Assembly (NCBI GenBank): GCA_963169105.1
Contig: OY720642.1
Span: forward strand, 79,462,716 to 79,526,715
Direction: 5' to 3'
Length of the DNA: 64,000 bases
From: Ceriagrion tenellum
Taxonomy: Eukaryota; Arthropoda; Insecta; Odonata; Coenagrionidae
The notes under the pieces were generated by a model. That model had not been told where the DNA came from and did no database searches. It worked only from the letters and a program-made list of their open reading frames with translations. A program made the position numbers and the translations under genes. Positions 46,741 through 59,190 of the stretch are shown in pieces (the first letter of the stretch is position 1; each line of letters begins with the position of its first letter).

Positions 46741-47867
46741 ATGATTTACTTTCCATCTCAATTTTAAAATTGTTTCCCTCTCTTTAAATATGGTTTGACG
46801 TTCATTAATTTTACCTCGAATTAGTCATTTCACGGTTCCAAGCTGATATAATACTTTATACATACCTTTTTGAAATATATACACTCCTTGAAATGCTTAT
46901 ATATTACTACATAAATTACGCTATATCGTCTTAATGTTTTTTTGTATGCCCATTCATTATTGTATATTATACCGATTCACAGTGGTGGCACGCTTTTCCA
47001 TTAGTTCTCATTCTTATTGTAGAGAATGGTGTTAGATTAATTTTTCATCAGGTGAGGAGGAATCACTTACTTAAAAAAGAATGAGGTGGCATCTTTACCG
47101 GACAGAACAGAAAAAAATCACATGACTTGTGGCATGTGGTACATCTATCGCTTTGAGTTCACTAATAGCAACGCGTAGTATCCATTCCAGTATCCTGTGT
47201 TCACGTAATCCCTCTCTTGTGAAACAGTGAGGGGATTTCTTTTCTTCTTTTTTTTGCTTGCTTTCTCGTCGTTGGACAAAAGAGTTTATGTTGTGTTGGC
47301 ACAGAAGAAAGAAAGGTCACTCTCGTGAATGTAACGATCAATGTTATTGGGATAAGTGGTTGACGCAGGAATCCGGCCGGATCAAGTCTCAAGAGCCAAC
47401 CTGGAAATATAAAACTGGAAGTGCACCTTAGAGCGTGAATGACTTTAAGAGATACCTCTGCTCTCCTCTCTCCTGGTCTATTTCGTGTTACTACTACGTT
47501 TATCACTACTCAACCTGAGATTCGCCATGGGAACTCGTAACTTTGAAAGTTTCATCATAATTTCCGTAAGATTAAACTGTCTGCGAGGGAAAACGTAATA
47601 GTGCTGCAAGTTTTTCAGTGAGGATTGCGTTTGAACTGTCCGAGATAATCAAGATCACGTGATCAACTAGTCACGTGGCACAGCAACGAATGGTTCGAGA
47701 TTTTGTTGAGTTTTAACCTCAGAGCTGGATATTACCATAACCTCTCAGTTGGATAACAAAAGAGTCTGATATATTATTTACTGCATCTTTAATTGGGATA
47801 TTCAAACTAATGAACAGTAATCTAGCGGGAAAAACCCGATCTGGAAGGCTTCGTGAGATTTTTACGA
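46741..47867. other. AT-rich unassigned DNA
   Basis: No gene recognised. An antisense 101-codon frame at 47201-47506 has no known motif. Confidence 0.4.
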
Positions 47868-48240
47868 TTGGATTTCATTCGTTGCTCAATCCTAAGATTG
47901 GCTGACTGTACTGCACCCCTCCAACCTTTCCTATCTAATGCTAGTTCCCTTTACCTCCTGGTATCTCTTCCTATGTACTTTGCTCTTTATTTTGTCCATA
48001 AACTCGTTCCTGGGTGTTCCTCTGGGGAATTTTTGCTCTATTTTGTCTTCATTTATGTTCCTCACAAACACGTTTTGTCTCAGGATGTGTCCTTTCCATC
48101 TAGTTCTTCTTTTCTGTATGCTGTTTCATATGATCCTTTCCTCTTCTACTCTTGTGTGCACTTCATCATTTTTTGTTCTCCTTCCATCTTATCTTTAGCA
48201 TCATTCTCCAGCACCTGGTTACGAAGGCGCGATTCGTTTA
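47868..48240 (-). mobile_element. LINE C-terminal remnant (antisense)
   Basis: On the minus strand, 48230-48165 encodes RAFVTRCWRMMLKIRWKENK, corresponding to the (E)AFEMW.WRRMLKISWKD block. After a frameshift comes SIQKRRTRWKGHILRQNVFV (about 48115-48055), then QKFPRGTPRNEFMDKIKSKV and SYQEVK-like RYQEVKG (47960-48025), with a stop and RLEGCSTVSQS at the end. This is the usual C-terminus of RTE/craTA-type arthropod LINEs (...I..RR.RWiGHILR......iiEGkieGkR.RGRpR..fmd.i...). The long plus-strand open frame here (47853-48251) is the antisense shadow of this remnant. No 3' tail was identified. Confidence 0.85.
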
Positions 48241-51200
48241 AATACGCCTAAATCTCGAATCCTTCGTAATTGCACCACGTGACTTAGTTTAGTTTACTGA
48301 TCGAAATTATATGGAGCGCCTCAAACGCTACAACCCTAGGATAAGTTTCATTGAAAATTTCGTGACTTGATTTATTCTCTAGGAAATTAATGGTAAGTGA
48401 GGCAGATTAGGAGGCTTTGAGCATTACTCATTTTAATTGTCTTTTCTATGATCTTGATTGAAGAGAAGACTTAGACATGGTAGTACTACGGTACGTAGAA
48501 ATTTATCTTTTTCCGATAACATTTGGCGTGGTGACTATCTTGATTTCCACCGCAAATATGTAGAACATTCTTGCATGAACCTTTACCTTGCAGTTTGTTT
48601 CAAGTTGATGATCTATGACCCTACCGATTTCATTAAGTATATAATATCTTAAGTAATTACAGTGTCGGTACTCATGAACAGTATTTTTTAATGATTCCTG
48701 AGTAAGAGACTAACCGTGGACGAAATGGAGTAGAATAATATTTTCCTTAAATCATATAATGTACTTGCTCGCTATATTTACAGTATAAGAAAAATTCAAC
48801 ATTGAGGAAAACTTAGAAAGTTCAGTTGTTTAGCACATTTCGTTGCTATTGGTGATTATGAGAACAGATTTGATCTTGTGGAGAGTAATGGAGTGAAAGA
48901 GTGTTCTATTTACAACCAGTATGGAAAATGAGCAAGTTTTAAAACGTAAAAAAATTAGGTTTGTGCTCCTTGATTTCCTTGTGGCTGGTGTTGTCATTTA
49001 TCAATTGTACAATACAGTAATTATGCTTGGTTTTCCGGTAAATATTTTTATCGAATAAATAGTTGATCTTGGAACTGAAGATAAGTAGCTTAGACCCTGA
49101 ATCAGAGACTCAATGAATGAATAGATTCATTTTCGGAGGTGAAATATTTACGCAATGTATTTTGCTTATTTATCATTTTACATTAATTAATGTTTGAAAG
49201 CGAAAATATTTTATACTATTCTTGAAACAATCAATTTTTCTATAGAGGTCGTCTTAAAAAACTTGAGTGATATATTTTCGATGTTGAGGAGTATACAAAT
49301 CTAACCTTTCTATATAGTTTTTTATGCCCCTAACCCTGTTGCGCTAATTCTAAGTCTAAAAACTAGCCCCTTCCCTCGTTCACACGGCATAGAGGAATTT
49401 TAACATCTAATAAGGAACAAATAAGTCGGAAAAGCTCCAGCGGCAATGCTTTGTTTGCGTTAGTTAATTGCAAGCCCCCTTTTCCCTCAACAGCTAACGT
49501 GAGGAAAGTGGGACACTTAGCACGTAAGTCCTGAAAAAGGAGTTACTAAATGAATAGGGGCTTTAATATTTTAATATGACGCAATTGCGTACAGCCTGCG
49601 ATGACACAATCGCGTCGCGCTTCTAGAATACCTCATACATATCTCTGCATTTCCATTAACGATAAACCTTAGGGAAGTTTTAGATCAATGACTATAATCA
49701 AGTTCATGATCATGAAAAGTTGATAACTTCTGATATAATTTTAAAATGGAATTTATAGTTATCATTATTATTCAATTTTAATATTGGGACTCAATTTTAA
49801 TAATCTTTGAATAGTAATTACCAGTAAAATTTTTTTGAAACTAATCTATAAACAAATATTACGATTTTGCGTGGTATTTATCATTACCATTAGTTATCAG
49901 TTAAAGGAGAAATATAGAATTTTTTTAGGAGACCTCTACTTGTTAAAGAATTGATAATGATTTATAGAAACATGAGTAAACTTTCTTCTGTTTTGTCAAA
50001 ATAAATACTTTCTGAAATCCTTGTTGGAAATTTTCAATTTTACCTTGTCAAAGCTAAGGAAAGGAATCTAAGGAAACCAATCTGGAATTTATCGTTCATT
50101 AATTATTCATCATTAATCAAGTCCAATAATCAGTGAAAGGGAAAGTGGAGTGTCCAAAGATATAGTGTATCCCTGTCTATATTGGGCTTATCGCGGTAAT
50201 CTGCATTATATCCTAATTAAAATTTCTGGACTGGGAAATAAAATATTTGAATGAATTTTAAACCAAGAATAACAAATTTTTCGATTATAGCTTCCTTTAT
50301 ATTTTCATTAAGCTAGACCTTCGTGTGAGTCAGTTATTAATCCCTAACTAGTCCACAACATTGGGCGTGGCTGCTGACTTCATTTGGTTTTCACTTATCA
50401 TGCTCTTTTAATAATGCCAATTGATTTTCTTAGAACTAATCTTTGGCAAGTCCTCTATTCCGTTTAGTTCACAATTGATCTTGGTGGCTTCGTTTACTTT
50501 CCAGATCGTGTCAAATAAGCTATTTCTTAATCTTGATCAATATTACTGGAGTTTATCTAGCCATGATTTCATTTTAACCGACAATTTTGGAGTTTGACTG
50601 ACATTGATTGAGAACATTTAGATAAAGTCTCAAACATTAAGGATCATTCCAATGGAAAATTACTCCAATCATTGGACCTGATTAAACCTCACGTCATGCG
50701 ATTATCAATTAGGTGAAGTTTTCTTGACGTTCCGAAACATACGTCTTATAAAGTACAATTTTCTTTCGGCCATCGAACAGTATCTTATCTCATCAATCTC
50801 TGTTAAAGGAATATTTTAGGTAACAGACTGTTTATAACCTTATGAGCCACATTTTAGGATTTCTACACTAAATTAAGACCAGTTTTTTTGTCTCCATACT
50901 GTCTTGCAGCAGCCATCGAGGAACTAATTTTCCCTAGTCAAGGTCGCCATCTCATGTTTCAAAGCCAATTTCCACTAGTCTCATGGCCTTTCCCAAAACA
51001 TCCATCAAGTATGCGCTTTTCATTCCATCATAATCCCGTCAATGTTATCGTGTTATAATCTCAGAAAGAAAGAAATGTCCCAGTGACGAGTAGAAAATTT
51101 TCTGAGGAGATTGATTGTAATTCATTCTGATTGGATTATCCATGAGACACAGATAGTGGATTAGGATCTAGGAAGACTTAAGCTGTTCCGCTATTAGCTC

Positions 51201-54200
51201 ACTAGTTAGACGTCTGAGACGAAAATTTAATTGACTCCGAGTTTGGAATGGATACGCGTCTTACATCGTTCCAACGAGATTAAGATGGATGAGTTTCGGA
51301 GAATAATGGTTCGTGGAACATCAGAGATTATTGGTGACATGTTTGGAAACGAAATTTATCTCATCAATGTGCATAAATCATAGAAAGGAGAGAGATGAAA
51401 TATAGATTTTGGATACTTAGGGAAATGTCAATGCTTCAATCAGAGAAGAAGAAGATTCGAATGGGAAACAGAGAATAGAAAGTTATATTTCTCTCATGGT
51501 AAATGAACGCATCGTTGCGCGGTGGAATAAAGCAGCAAATTGCGGGAAATGTTCACATTGTAAGTATGATAATTTCCAAGCAATGAAACTTGAGCTGGAG
51601 TGCCTAGTTAGGGTAGATTTGAATTAAAAATCCACCTTGAAGAAATATGATACTCATTTTACTTAGATTTGGACCCAAGTGCTTCAAAATTGACTGGAGT
51701 AGTTCAGTTGATTTAAGCTGCTCATATCAAAGAGACACGTAAAACTAGTCCATTATAATCATAATTCCCAGTGAATAGTGCTTCAAAAAGGGTTGTTTCT
51801 CAATGCATAATTAGTTTTAAAATATACTTGAGGTCTCAAGACAAGTATTGGGAAAAGCAGTTCTGCAGTCACATATGGCTCCAGTATCCAGTATACTATG
51901 TAGTGCTACAACCTTGGTCACAGAAGACAATCTGTGCAGTCGTCGCATAAGAATGAAATCTCACTTTCAGTAACGTTGTACTGATTTTTTCCGGTTAAAA
52001 CAGCCTTGCATGGTGTTAAATCGCACCTGTTTCATGAAAACAACTGGAAACCTCCGCGATGATTACTCTTACTTATTATGATGCTTTTTATCTCAAGTAT
52101 TTATTTTTCCTTAAATCTAAAAGTAATTAGCAATGCTTGCAAAATTTGAACCGCATTCTATTACTTATTCAAACCCTTACTGTTCCTTAGTACTGATCGT
52201 ATGAATACCTCTTTACCATTTATTACGGATGGTTTTTGTAAATTCATGTTTTTAAACTGTCAGAATTCATAAAGTTTCCTACATTTATTATTTAGAGAGA
52301 ACAGGATTTATAGCTCGGTTATCTTCCTCATGGAATTCCATTTTGTGACTGATTTGGCATATCTTCACCGTAGTTTTCTGTGTTGTTCTCATTGATGACA
52401 GAGCAAGCTTTAATATTATTTGTTCGACTTAAATGTTGATGTACCTGATGGTTATTTTATTGCTTATTCCCAATAATATCCTGCAAGATGACGTATTGAT
52501 TCAAGTTCTTGTTAACTGTCATCATGATCTTAGAATTCTTGAACGTAGTGAGAAAATAGTGCCGATTCAATGCTACACGGTAACTTAAAGAAAAGTTCTC
52601 GTCTTAATCTAAGTGCTAATTAAGTAAATTGTGACATATTTTATAATTAACGTTGATTTGGATGGGAACCAAAGTGCAAAACGAGTTTCAAGCTATTGTA
52701 CCTGCTTATAAGAATGGCTACTTCGGGTAAGGTATTGTTTCAGGGAAACGAACGAGGCAAGATTATCTTTGATGCTCATTTAATTCGTTTCCCTAGTGAT
52801 TTTAAGGAAATTTTGACTTGTTACATTTGACCTGAAAATACACCACATCCTTGGCTTTATCTGGGATGAAACAACTGCTGTACATTATTCTCGTCCGAAA
52901 ATGTTCATTTTTTTAATGCAACTCCGCAGCCTACCTGAATGACATGCCATTTATACTAAATAAAATAGATCCCGAGTTTTTATTCGTCTATGAGAGTGTT
53001 TATATGGAGGACATAGCTGTCGACCGTATTAAGGGGACCATATTTGCTCCGGTAGTGATGCGGAAAATAGACGGAAATCAAGACGCTTGAAATGCAATTA
53101 TTATGTACTTAAATAAAACAAATTCTTGTCCAAAAAGTAATCAAAATCTAATGCCCCATTTCACCTGAAATACACTTGACATGAATGCTTCCATTAATTT
53201 TTGCCGTAAATTTGGCCATCTTATTCAGTTTCTCCAAGCTATCATATGGAAAGTTTGCTGAGAACACCGAATGTAATTAGATATCTTTGCATTTGCAAAC
53301 CATAAGTTACTTTTTCAGTTCTTGATTGTTTTTCCAAAATATAAATATATCAAGTATTTGTTTGGGAAAATTTTCCTTGCAATAGATGCGGACTATTCAC
53401 GATTTTAGTCAACGCAAACGAGTTTAAAGAACAGATGTCATAGTCACCCTAACGCTAAGTACGCTCATATCACTTATCACGAATTAGCATCCCGCACTAT
53501 GCATGGGATTAATTTTTCATGAAACCATTGAAAGATCGCGCAACGTTTACGATGTGTGGGCTTCTTTTTTTGGAAATTCTTTAAGATTTTACGATGGAGA
53601 TATGCCTCGACTGCTTTTATGTGTCACGTATAATTTATGGGGGACATCTTTATGGTGCTGGAGGATAAAATGCACAAACAACGATATCGCTGGCATAAAG
53701 CTTTGGCATTGGAGAGACTTTTTCGCAGAAAAATAATTTTCAATAAAAACATACAGCTGAAAAATTGCCATTTTTCAAAATGATTTTTTTCATTTTCGCG
53801 ACATTTGCGCCATCATTACCATAGGGAAAAATGTAGGTATTAACTCAATAAATGGCTTTTTTCCCATCAATTCTCTTCGTGTAACTTTAAATTGCGATAA
53901 AAAGAACATTATGTTCATACCATTAAATTTTAACATTAAAAAAAGATAAGTGTGTGTGCGTCACTGTTTTTATTTCTGTTTACATATGGCATCTTTGATA
54001 ATATTTGGGTACCTTATATTTGGTACATAATGATAGCATATGCAATAGGCAAAAAAAATGAAAAAGCGATTCACTTTTCAAGTTTCAAGTTTGAATGTTT
54101 AAAATTAAATTTTTTCAGCTTATAATGCTTTCAGTTTTATTTTTCCGGCAATTCTAGATTTTATTAAGAATGCTTATTCGTCGAAAGCCATTTAATGAGT

Positions 54201-54536
54201 CATGCCTTGATTTTTCCTGGGATAGTATTTGATAACTACAATATCGTGAAATTGAAAACCACTATTTTGAAAAATGGGCTCTATTAAACTGCACCTTCAT
54301 ATTTTGTACAATGCTCGAAGTAATGTGCCGTCTTTCAACGGGGCCTCCTTTTTTACCAATTTTTATCAGATTCTTACTGACAAGGGTGAACTCTTGTCCG
54401 AAATGAAATAGAACGACTTACCGTCATTTTAAACTGAACTTACAATATGAACAGGCTTTAAAAGACGAAGTTAGTCTACCTTAAAAATTGTTAATACAAA
54501 TATTTAAAATTGCTGTTCCTCATATCGCCGTCTAAA
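48241..54536. other. 6.3 kb AT-rich DNA with nothing recognisable
   Basis: No open frame longer than about 77 codons, no identifiable repeat family and no structured RNA was found. A degenerate tRNA-like stretch at about 51195-51255 (TTAGCTCACTAGTTAGACG, then GACTCCGAGTTTGGAAT) may be an old SINE head, but this is uncertain. Confidence 0.45.
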
Positions 54537-54965
54537 TACAAGCGGTTCGGCTCACGCCGCAGGATTACAACTTCCACCCCCGGACTGAAGCTCTCGCTTA
54601 TCTCCGAGGATATGGAAGAGGTGGAAGGAAAGGATGGGTAGGGAAGGTTAGCGAAACCACTGCCCCTTCGAGACCGACACCAATGAGGCGGATTGAGGTC
54701 AAAAGGACCTCAAGGGCCTCCGCCTCCCCGAAGTGCTCGATTTAGTTTGGTTCCCCCAAACAACTGAGACGAGTAACCGTCGGCTCCGCTTTCGCTTGAG
54801 CCTACCGCACATCTCTGCGTACCGAGAGAGCCTGTTGCCCAAATATTTGGGATAAGGTATCCCTCTGATTCGCTTTTTGGGTTGCCGTCGTGCGGTCTGC
54901 CGACTTACGTCATTGGAGTGAGGATCACCGGACCCAATGGAGGGTCAAAACGGACCAATTTTGGT
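54537..54965. other. GC-rich block of unknown nature
   Basis: About 430 bases with far higher G+C and CpG than the surrounding AT-rich DNA, with sharp borders. It contains small self-complementary motifs (CCCAAATATTTGGG at 54838-54851; TTGAGGTCAAAAGGACCTCAA near 54694-54714). No long open frame, tRNA or rRNA similarity was recognised. Possible identities are an unrecognised repeat such as a retroelement leader or long terminal repeat, or a host CpG-rich regulatory element. Confidence 0.5.
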
Positions 54966-57451
54966 CAAATGTGTGAGTACAACTCACTCCTCAATAGGTC
55001 CCGGCAACCCATTTGTCTAAATACAGTTGAGGAAAGTCCTCTCACAAATTTTGATTCATGTATGAATAAAGTTCAGAATTCCTGTTACATTTCCCTTATA
55101 ATCTGTCCATGCTTAATTATTTGCAATGATGAGGAACGAATGATTTAATTTAGGTGAGAAAAAGAGGAAAGGGTGAGGAAAAGATGTTCCGGTCATGCAC
55201 TCATTCAATCTTAGCTAAATGGAGTGCATTTTCCCAAACGTTAGCTGCAAGAAATGTGGATATCATACCCTTCATATGGTTCCTTACAAATTCTTCCTAT
55301 GTAAGCAAGAACTCATCTGAAAGAATCAAAACTTCCGGGATTACTTCTTGTCTATGTGACGGTTCTCCTCACATTCTGTTGTTCTCAGTTTGACTTGTTA
55401 AATAATTCAAGTTCCTTTGTTACTTTGTGTATTCCATATTTCAAAATATTTATTGATAACATTTATGACACCACAGATTTAAGAAGTTCCTTAATATGAC
55501 GCTTAAGCATTGAAACCCGGGTTGTGTGTGTATTTTAAATTTGGTGTTATAAATGTTATCATTAATTTTTTTGGACTTGGTGTTATTTTCTTCTTCTCTT
55601 TCAACACAAGCCTATAATCATATGATTCAGTAGTTCTGATTCTCCAAAGCAGAGCGGAAGCTTTATTCCAGCAAATGTTTTTCTTCATGTGGGAAATATT
55701 GTAAAAATATTTCTTGTGGAAGGGACTTGACATTCAGAATAATATTTTCTGTTCATCTTTTATTTATATTTTAACTTTTTACGTTACGGATGGAATACCT
55801 TAAATTATTAATGAAAAATTGTGAAATAAGAGTGAGAGTGGATGAATATTTCGATTTACGTCACATCATATGAGGAAACGAGGATTTTGTTTGGAGGAGA
55901 TGATTGAATTGATTCAATTAAAATTGTTGTATCCCTCGTAATAGTTCCGTCACCGCTTGAATCATTAATCAGCTTCCACTTAAATTCGCAAAAAGGAATT
56001 ACTCCTGTCATAAGTGTTACATGGTGCTCATGACTTATTCTCAGAAAATTTCAAATGCATACAAATGTCAAATGCATAAAAATGAGATTCCGTAGTTATG
56101 ATTCAACCATTAACCTCACAATTCAACATAATTTAGTTTTAACTGATGAAAACGTTGACTCTCCACATTAATAAAATGTCAGTTAATGTGAAGTCTTGGT
56201 ACATTAAATAAAATCCATTTTTAACCTTATCTCCTAACAAGCTGAACAGTTTGTGGTCACATGCCTACTCGTGGCCATCTCACTGATTACGAGTGGCCAG
56301 TGAATGACCCTGCCTCGATTCTTTCCAGACGTTCCTGATCATTGGATGTGACCCGACAACTGAGCCAATACTCACTTGTTTGAGTTTTCAAGAAGTGCAT
56401 AACGTAACGAGAGAAGAGGGAAAAATGTACCATCACGAACAGGAGTGGAAGCCTCGTATCTTTCCCCGAATTCATATCACTACAGTTTTCGACCTTATCA
56501 ACTACCTCTAAAACGATTATTTCTCCCGTTGCGGCCTGCTCTTTTAGAAATATGCGATACGGACATTCCACCCGTCGCCCGGCCCACTCCGTCTCTGATT
56601 CTCATCTTCACTCATCTCCTTCCTCTACTATGGTTCTCTCCCACATTTTTATTTCCGTACTCCTCAATCTTCCCAGCTTCACTGGGCTCGGATTCCGATT
56701 CTCATTTCCTTAAGATTGCCATCGGTTGAGTGCGCGCTGGAGAAAACTCCTCGGGTTATTGTTCCACCGGAGAAAAACATCTCCCACCTTCCTTTCCCTC
56801 TCTTCCGAGTCTTCCTCGTGTCAATCTATCCACAAACCAGTCCTTCCAAAATTCGTTCCAAGAGTTGTGTTTTTTTTTATTTATGGCGTGGAATGTGTTA
56901 TAAACCGGGTAGGTTACTTCTTTGTTTGGCAGCGATATTACCAAATCATGTACATTGTATCCCTAACTAATGTACTGCATGTTGGTATGTTCGTCTACGT
57001 AGTACTCTCCTGACTGATATTTGATGTTCGCCTCGCGGCGTGGTTTTGGCTTGGGTTGGGACTAGTGCTGCGTGCCTAGAGTGGAATCATCCCTTGCGAC
57101 ACCCCCTGGTGGTGGCTTGCGCGGTGCTTTGTATATGTAAACCAAAAATTTAATTGCTAGCTGGAAAATACAAGATATATCCAAACAAGTGTTTAGCTAT
57201 TCGGAAGAAATTGTATCAACTAATTAAATAAACCTCTGAAAAATAATGTTGTAGTCATGCAAATAAATAAGGACCATGAGTATGGAAAGGGCAATATTGC
57301 TTCATGGGACCAAAACGCAAAAATACTGAATTCATGCATTTAAATAAATGAGAAATGTATATTTTAAGTCATGAAAGGTTGAAGATTATCCCGAAAAATT
57401 ATTTAAGTGAAGATTTGTCGGATTCCACTCCGGATGATGTTGTTAAATACT
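54966..57451. other. unassigned DNA
   Basis: Several short open frames (54882-55393, 56287-57013) overlap on both strands in a G+C-richer, pyrimidine-biased zone at 56440-56900. No motif is recognised. Confidence 0.35.
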
Positions 57452-57496
57452 GCAAACGTCCCGACGACAGACTCAGCCGTCTTCATCAGGACAGAT
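57452..57496 (-). ncRNA. hammerhead-like motif, minus strand
   Basis: On the minus strand the sequence reads TCCTGATGAAGACGGCTGAG, then TCTGTCGTCGGGACGTTTGC. An exact CTGATGA box is followed by a possible helix II (GACG pairing with CGTC) and by GGGAC where the hammerhead core has GAAAC. Hammerhead motifs of this layout are known from Penelope-like elements. The changed GAAA box suggests an inactive relic. Helices I and III were not demonstrated. Confidence 0.3.
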
Positions 57497-58035
57497 CTGA
57501 AGCAGAGATGCTGGTGTTTATGTACAGCCGAAATTTCACCATTGTTCTCACTAACATTACGCGTCTTATGCCGTTGTGTAAGTGCAGTCGGGCGTAAATC
57601 TTGGTGGCAGCGCTCACTATCGAGAAAAAGAATAAGGAACATAAGGCATTGCCTACCGGAAAATTCTTCTTCGACGGATCATAGCTTCAACCTTGACCAA
57701 TGTCTTGATTTCCTCTATTCCGCGCTACTTTCCCGTGCATATTAGGAAAGAATCACAAAAAATCCGTGCTAATACAAATCGAAAAAGAATACCTCAATAG
57801 AGATAACGGTTTCATTTTAAATACGAATTGGAGACCGATATAAAACATCATTGAAATGATACGTAACGGCTGTAACAACAATGGAGAATCCCTATTGAAA
57901 AAAATCCTTGTACTTTTCAATATGGATTCGGATAAGAATACTTCCACGAAGTGATGTCTGAAGGTATAAAGTTTTAACAAAGAAGAACTTTCGCTTTATA
58001 CAACCACCAACATCCCTGATCCAGCTCTTATTATC
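57497..58035. other. segment between two inverted hammerhead-like motifs
   Basis: About 540 bases without recognisable coding content. Open frames at 57355-57745 on the plus strand have no known motif. It may be the body of a truncated Penelope-like or other retroelement. Confidence 0.3.
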
Positions 58036-58075
58036 TCGAAGGCGATGAACGAGTCTGCTGTCGAAACATTGTTAG
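58036..58075 (+). ncRNA. hammerhead-like motif, plus strand
   Basis: The sequence AGGCGATGAACGAGTCTGCT continues with GTCGAAACATTG. GCGATGA stands for CUGAUGA and CGAAAC supplies an intact GAAA box. It shares the GAGTCTG..GTCG block with the minus-strand motif at 57452-57496, so the two motifs are inverted relative to each other about 600 bases apart. Helices outside the core were not established. Confidence 0.28.
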
Positions 58076-58999
58076 TTTTTTACACATTACCCAGTATGAA
58101 ACTCAAGAAATATTTCCTTGATTATTGAGTTGAGTTGATTGGAGAATGCTGCAGTTTATCTTAATGGTGTAAATATTTCCATAATACGACGTTTTATGCT
58201 TAAGATTTCAGGATGATATACCATCCAAGGCTGTGTTTTAGAAGCCGTCCTTTGGAACGAACGTAGTTCCACGACCATAGAATGATTATATTTCTATAAC
58301 TATTTATAATACATGCCTTTAATATCTGTCCAATAGAAAATGTTTTGGTTTTGGTGCTTGTCACAGTTAATTAGTGCGACGTTTTTAAACTTACTCAGTG
58401 ATTTCATTCAAGTAACACATATTCAGTCCCCGAGGCGTTAAATACTGAGCATGTATTTTTATCAACAGCTTTTGACCGAGATAAATTATTGAAAATATAT
58501 TCCACTGAATTTTGATCCTGTTTTAATAAACTTCGTAAAATATCGTATGTGTAGATAATTCTAAACTTGGTTGTATAGAAAACTTGGGTCACAAGTTCAC
58601 TGACATAGGAAAAAAATACACTTCTTTGAGTGACAATGATATGCGGCGACTTTCAGGCCGGTGGCATGAAAGTTTCAAGGGAGTTCATGGAGGTCGTCTT
58701 TGTTGTCTCTCACCAGAATCCGCGAATAACTAAATCGCTGAAGAGGTAGCGAGGTAGGTGGAGGTCGGGCAAACACTCGAGATAAAATCTTAGCCCTAAC
58801 TTCGCCTCGCACTCAAATGATTCACTCCTCAGTATTTTACCCCCTTTCCCTCTCCCCTTTTATTTCTTGGCTCATTTTATTTTACAAAATGCCCCCCTCT
58901 TTGTCTTCTTGTTCCTATGTAGCCGCTGAATATCTTATTTTAGAACTTTTTTCTACAATTTTTATTCATATTAATATCCTTTATTCGTACTAATATTCG
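58076..58999. other. unassigned DNA
   Basis: Nothing recognisable. A CpG-containing patch at about 58640-58810 has no long open frame. Confidence 0.4.
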
Positions 59000-59190
59000 A
59001 AACGAACGTTCGTTATTTCCTCGCACAATAATTGACCAAAATGAAAACTGAGCTCTATCAATACACTCCCATGATACATATCTCCATTTCACCTCCTAAA
59101 ACCTTATCATTTACATGTTTGGCGTCCTAACATCCCCTGCCACATGCCCTTGCGGTGTCTTGCAGGGCAGTACTTAGATGTAGATAAGAA
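59000..59190 (+). mobile_element. 3' end of a CR1/Jockey-like LINE
   Basis: Homologous to the untranslated region at 23758-23960. Shared landmarks are TCGCACAATAATTGACCAAAAT, trimmed here to its first half TCGCACAATAATTG, plus AAAACTGAGCTC, ATACACTCCCATGATAC and CACATGCCCTTGCGG. It ends in CTTAGATGTAGATAAG, a decayed form of the GTAGATGTAGATG tail. No coding sequence is attached, so this is a severely 5'-truncated insertion. Confidence 0.8.

Noticed and set aside
47853..48251. 132-codon plus-strand open frame, hydrophobic, looks like a membrane protein
   Set aside because: It is the antisense shadow of a LINE C-terminus on the minus strand (GHILR block and following residues), and its hydrophobicity comes from reading Lys/Glu/Arg codons backwards.
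51195..51255. Possible tRNA gene or SINE head (TTAGCTCACTAGTTAGACG ... GAGTTTGGAAT)
   Set aside because: The A- and B-box spacing is plausible, but the B box has several mismatches and acceptor-stem pairing is absent. It is kept only as a note in the interval entry.
56287..57013. Four overlapping frames of 84-95 codons
   Set aside because: Mutually exclusive registers in a pyrimidine-biased stretch with no recognisable domain.
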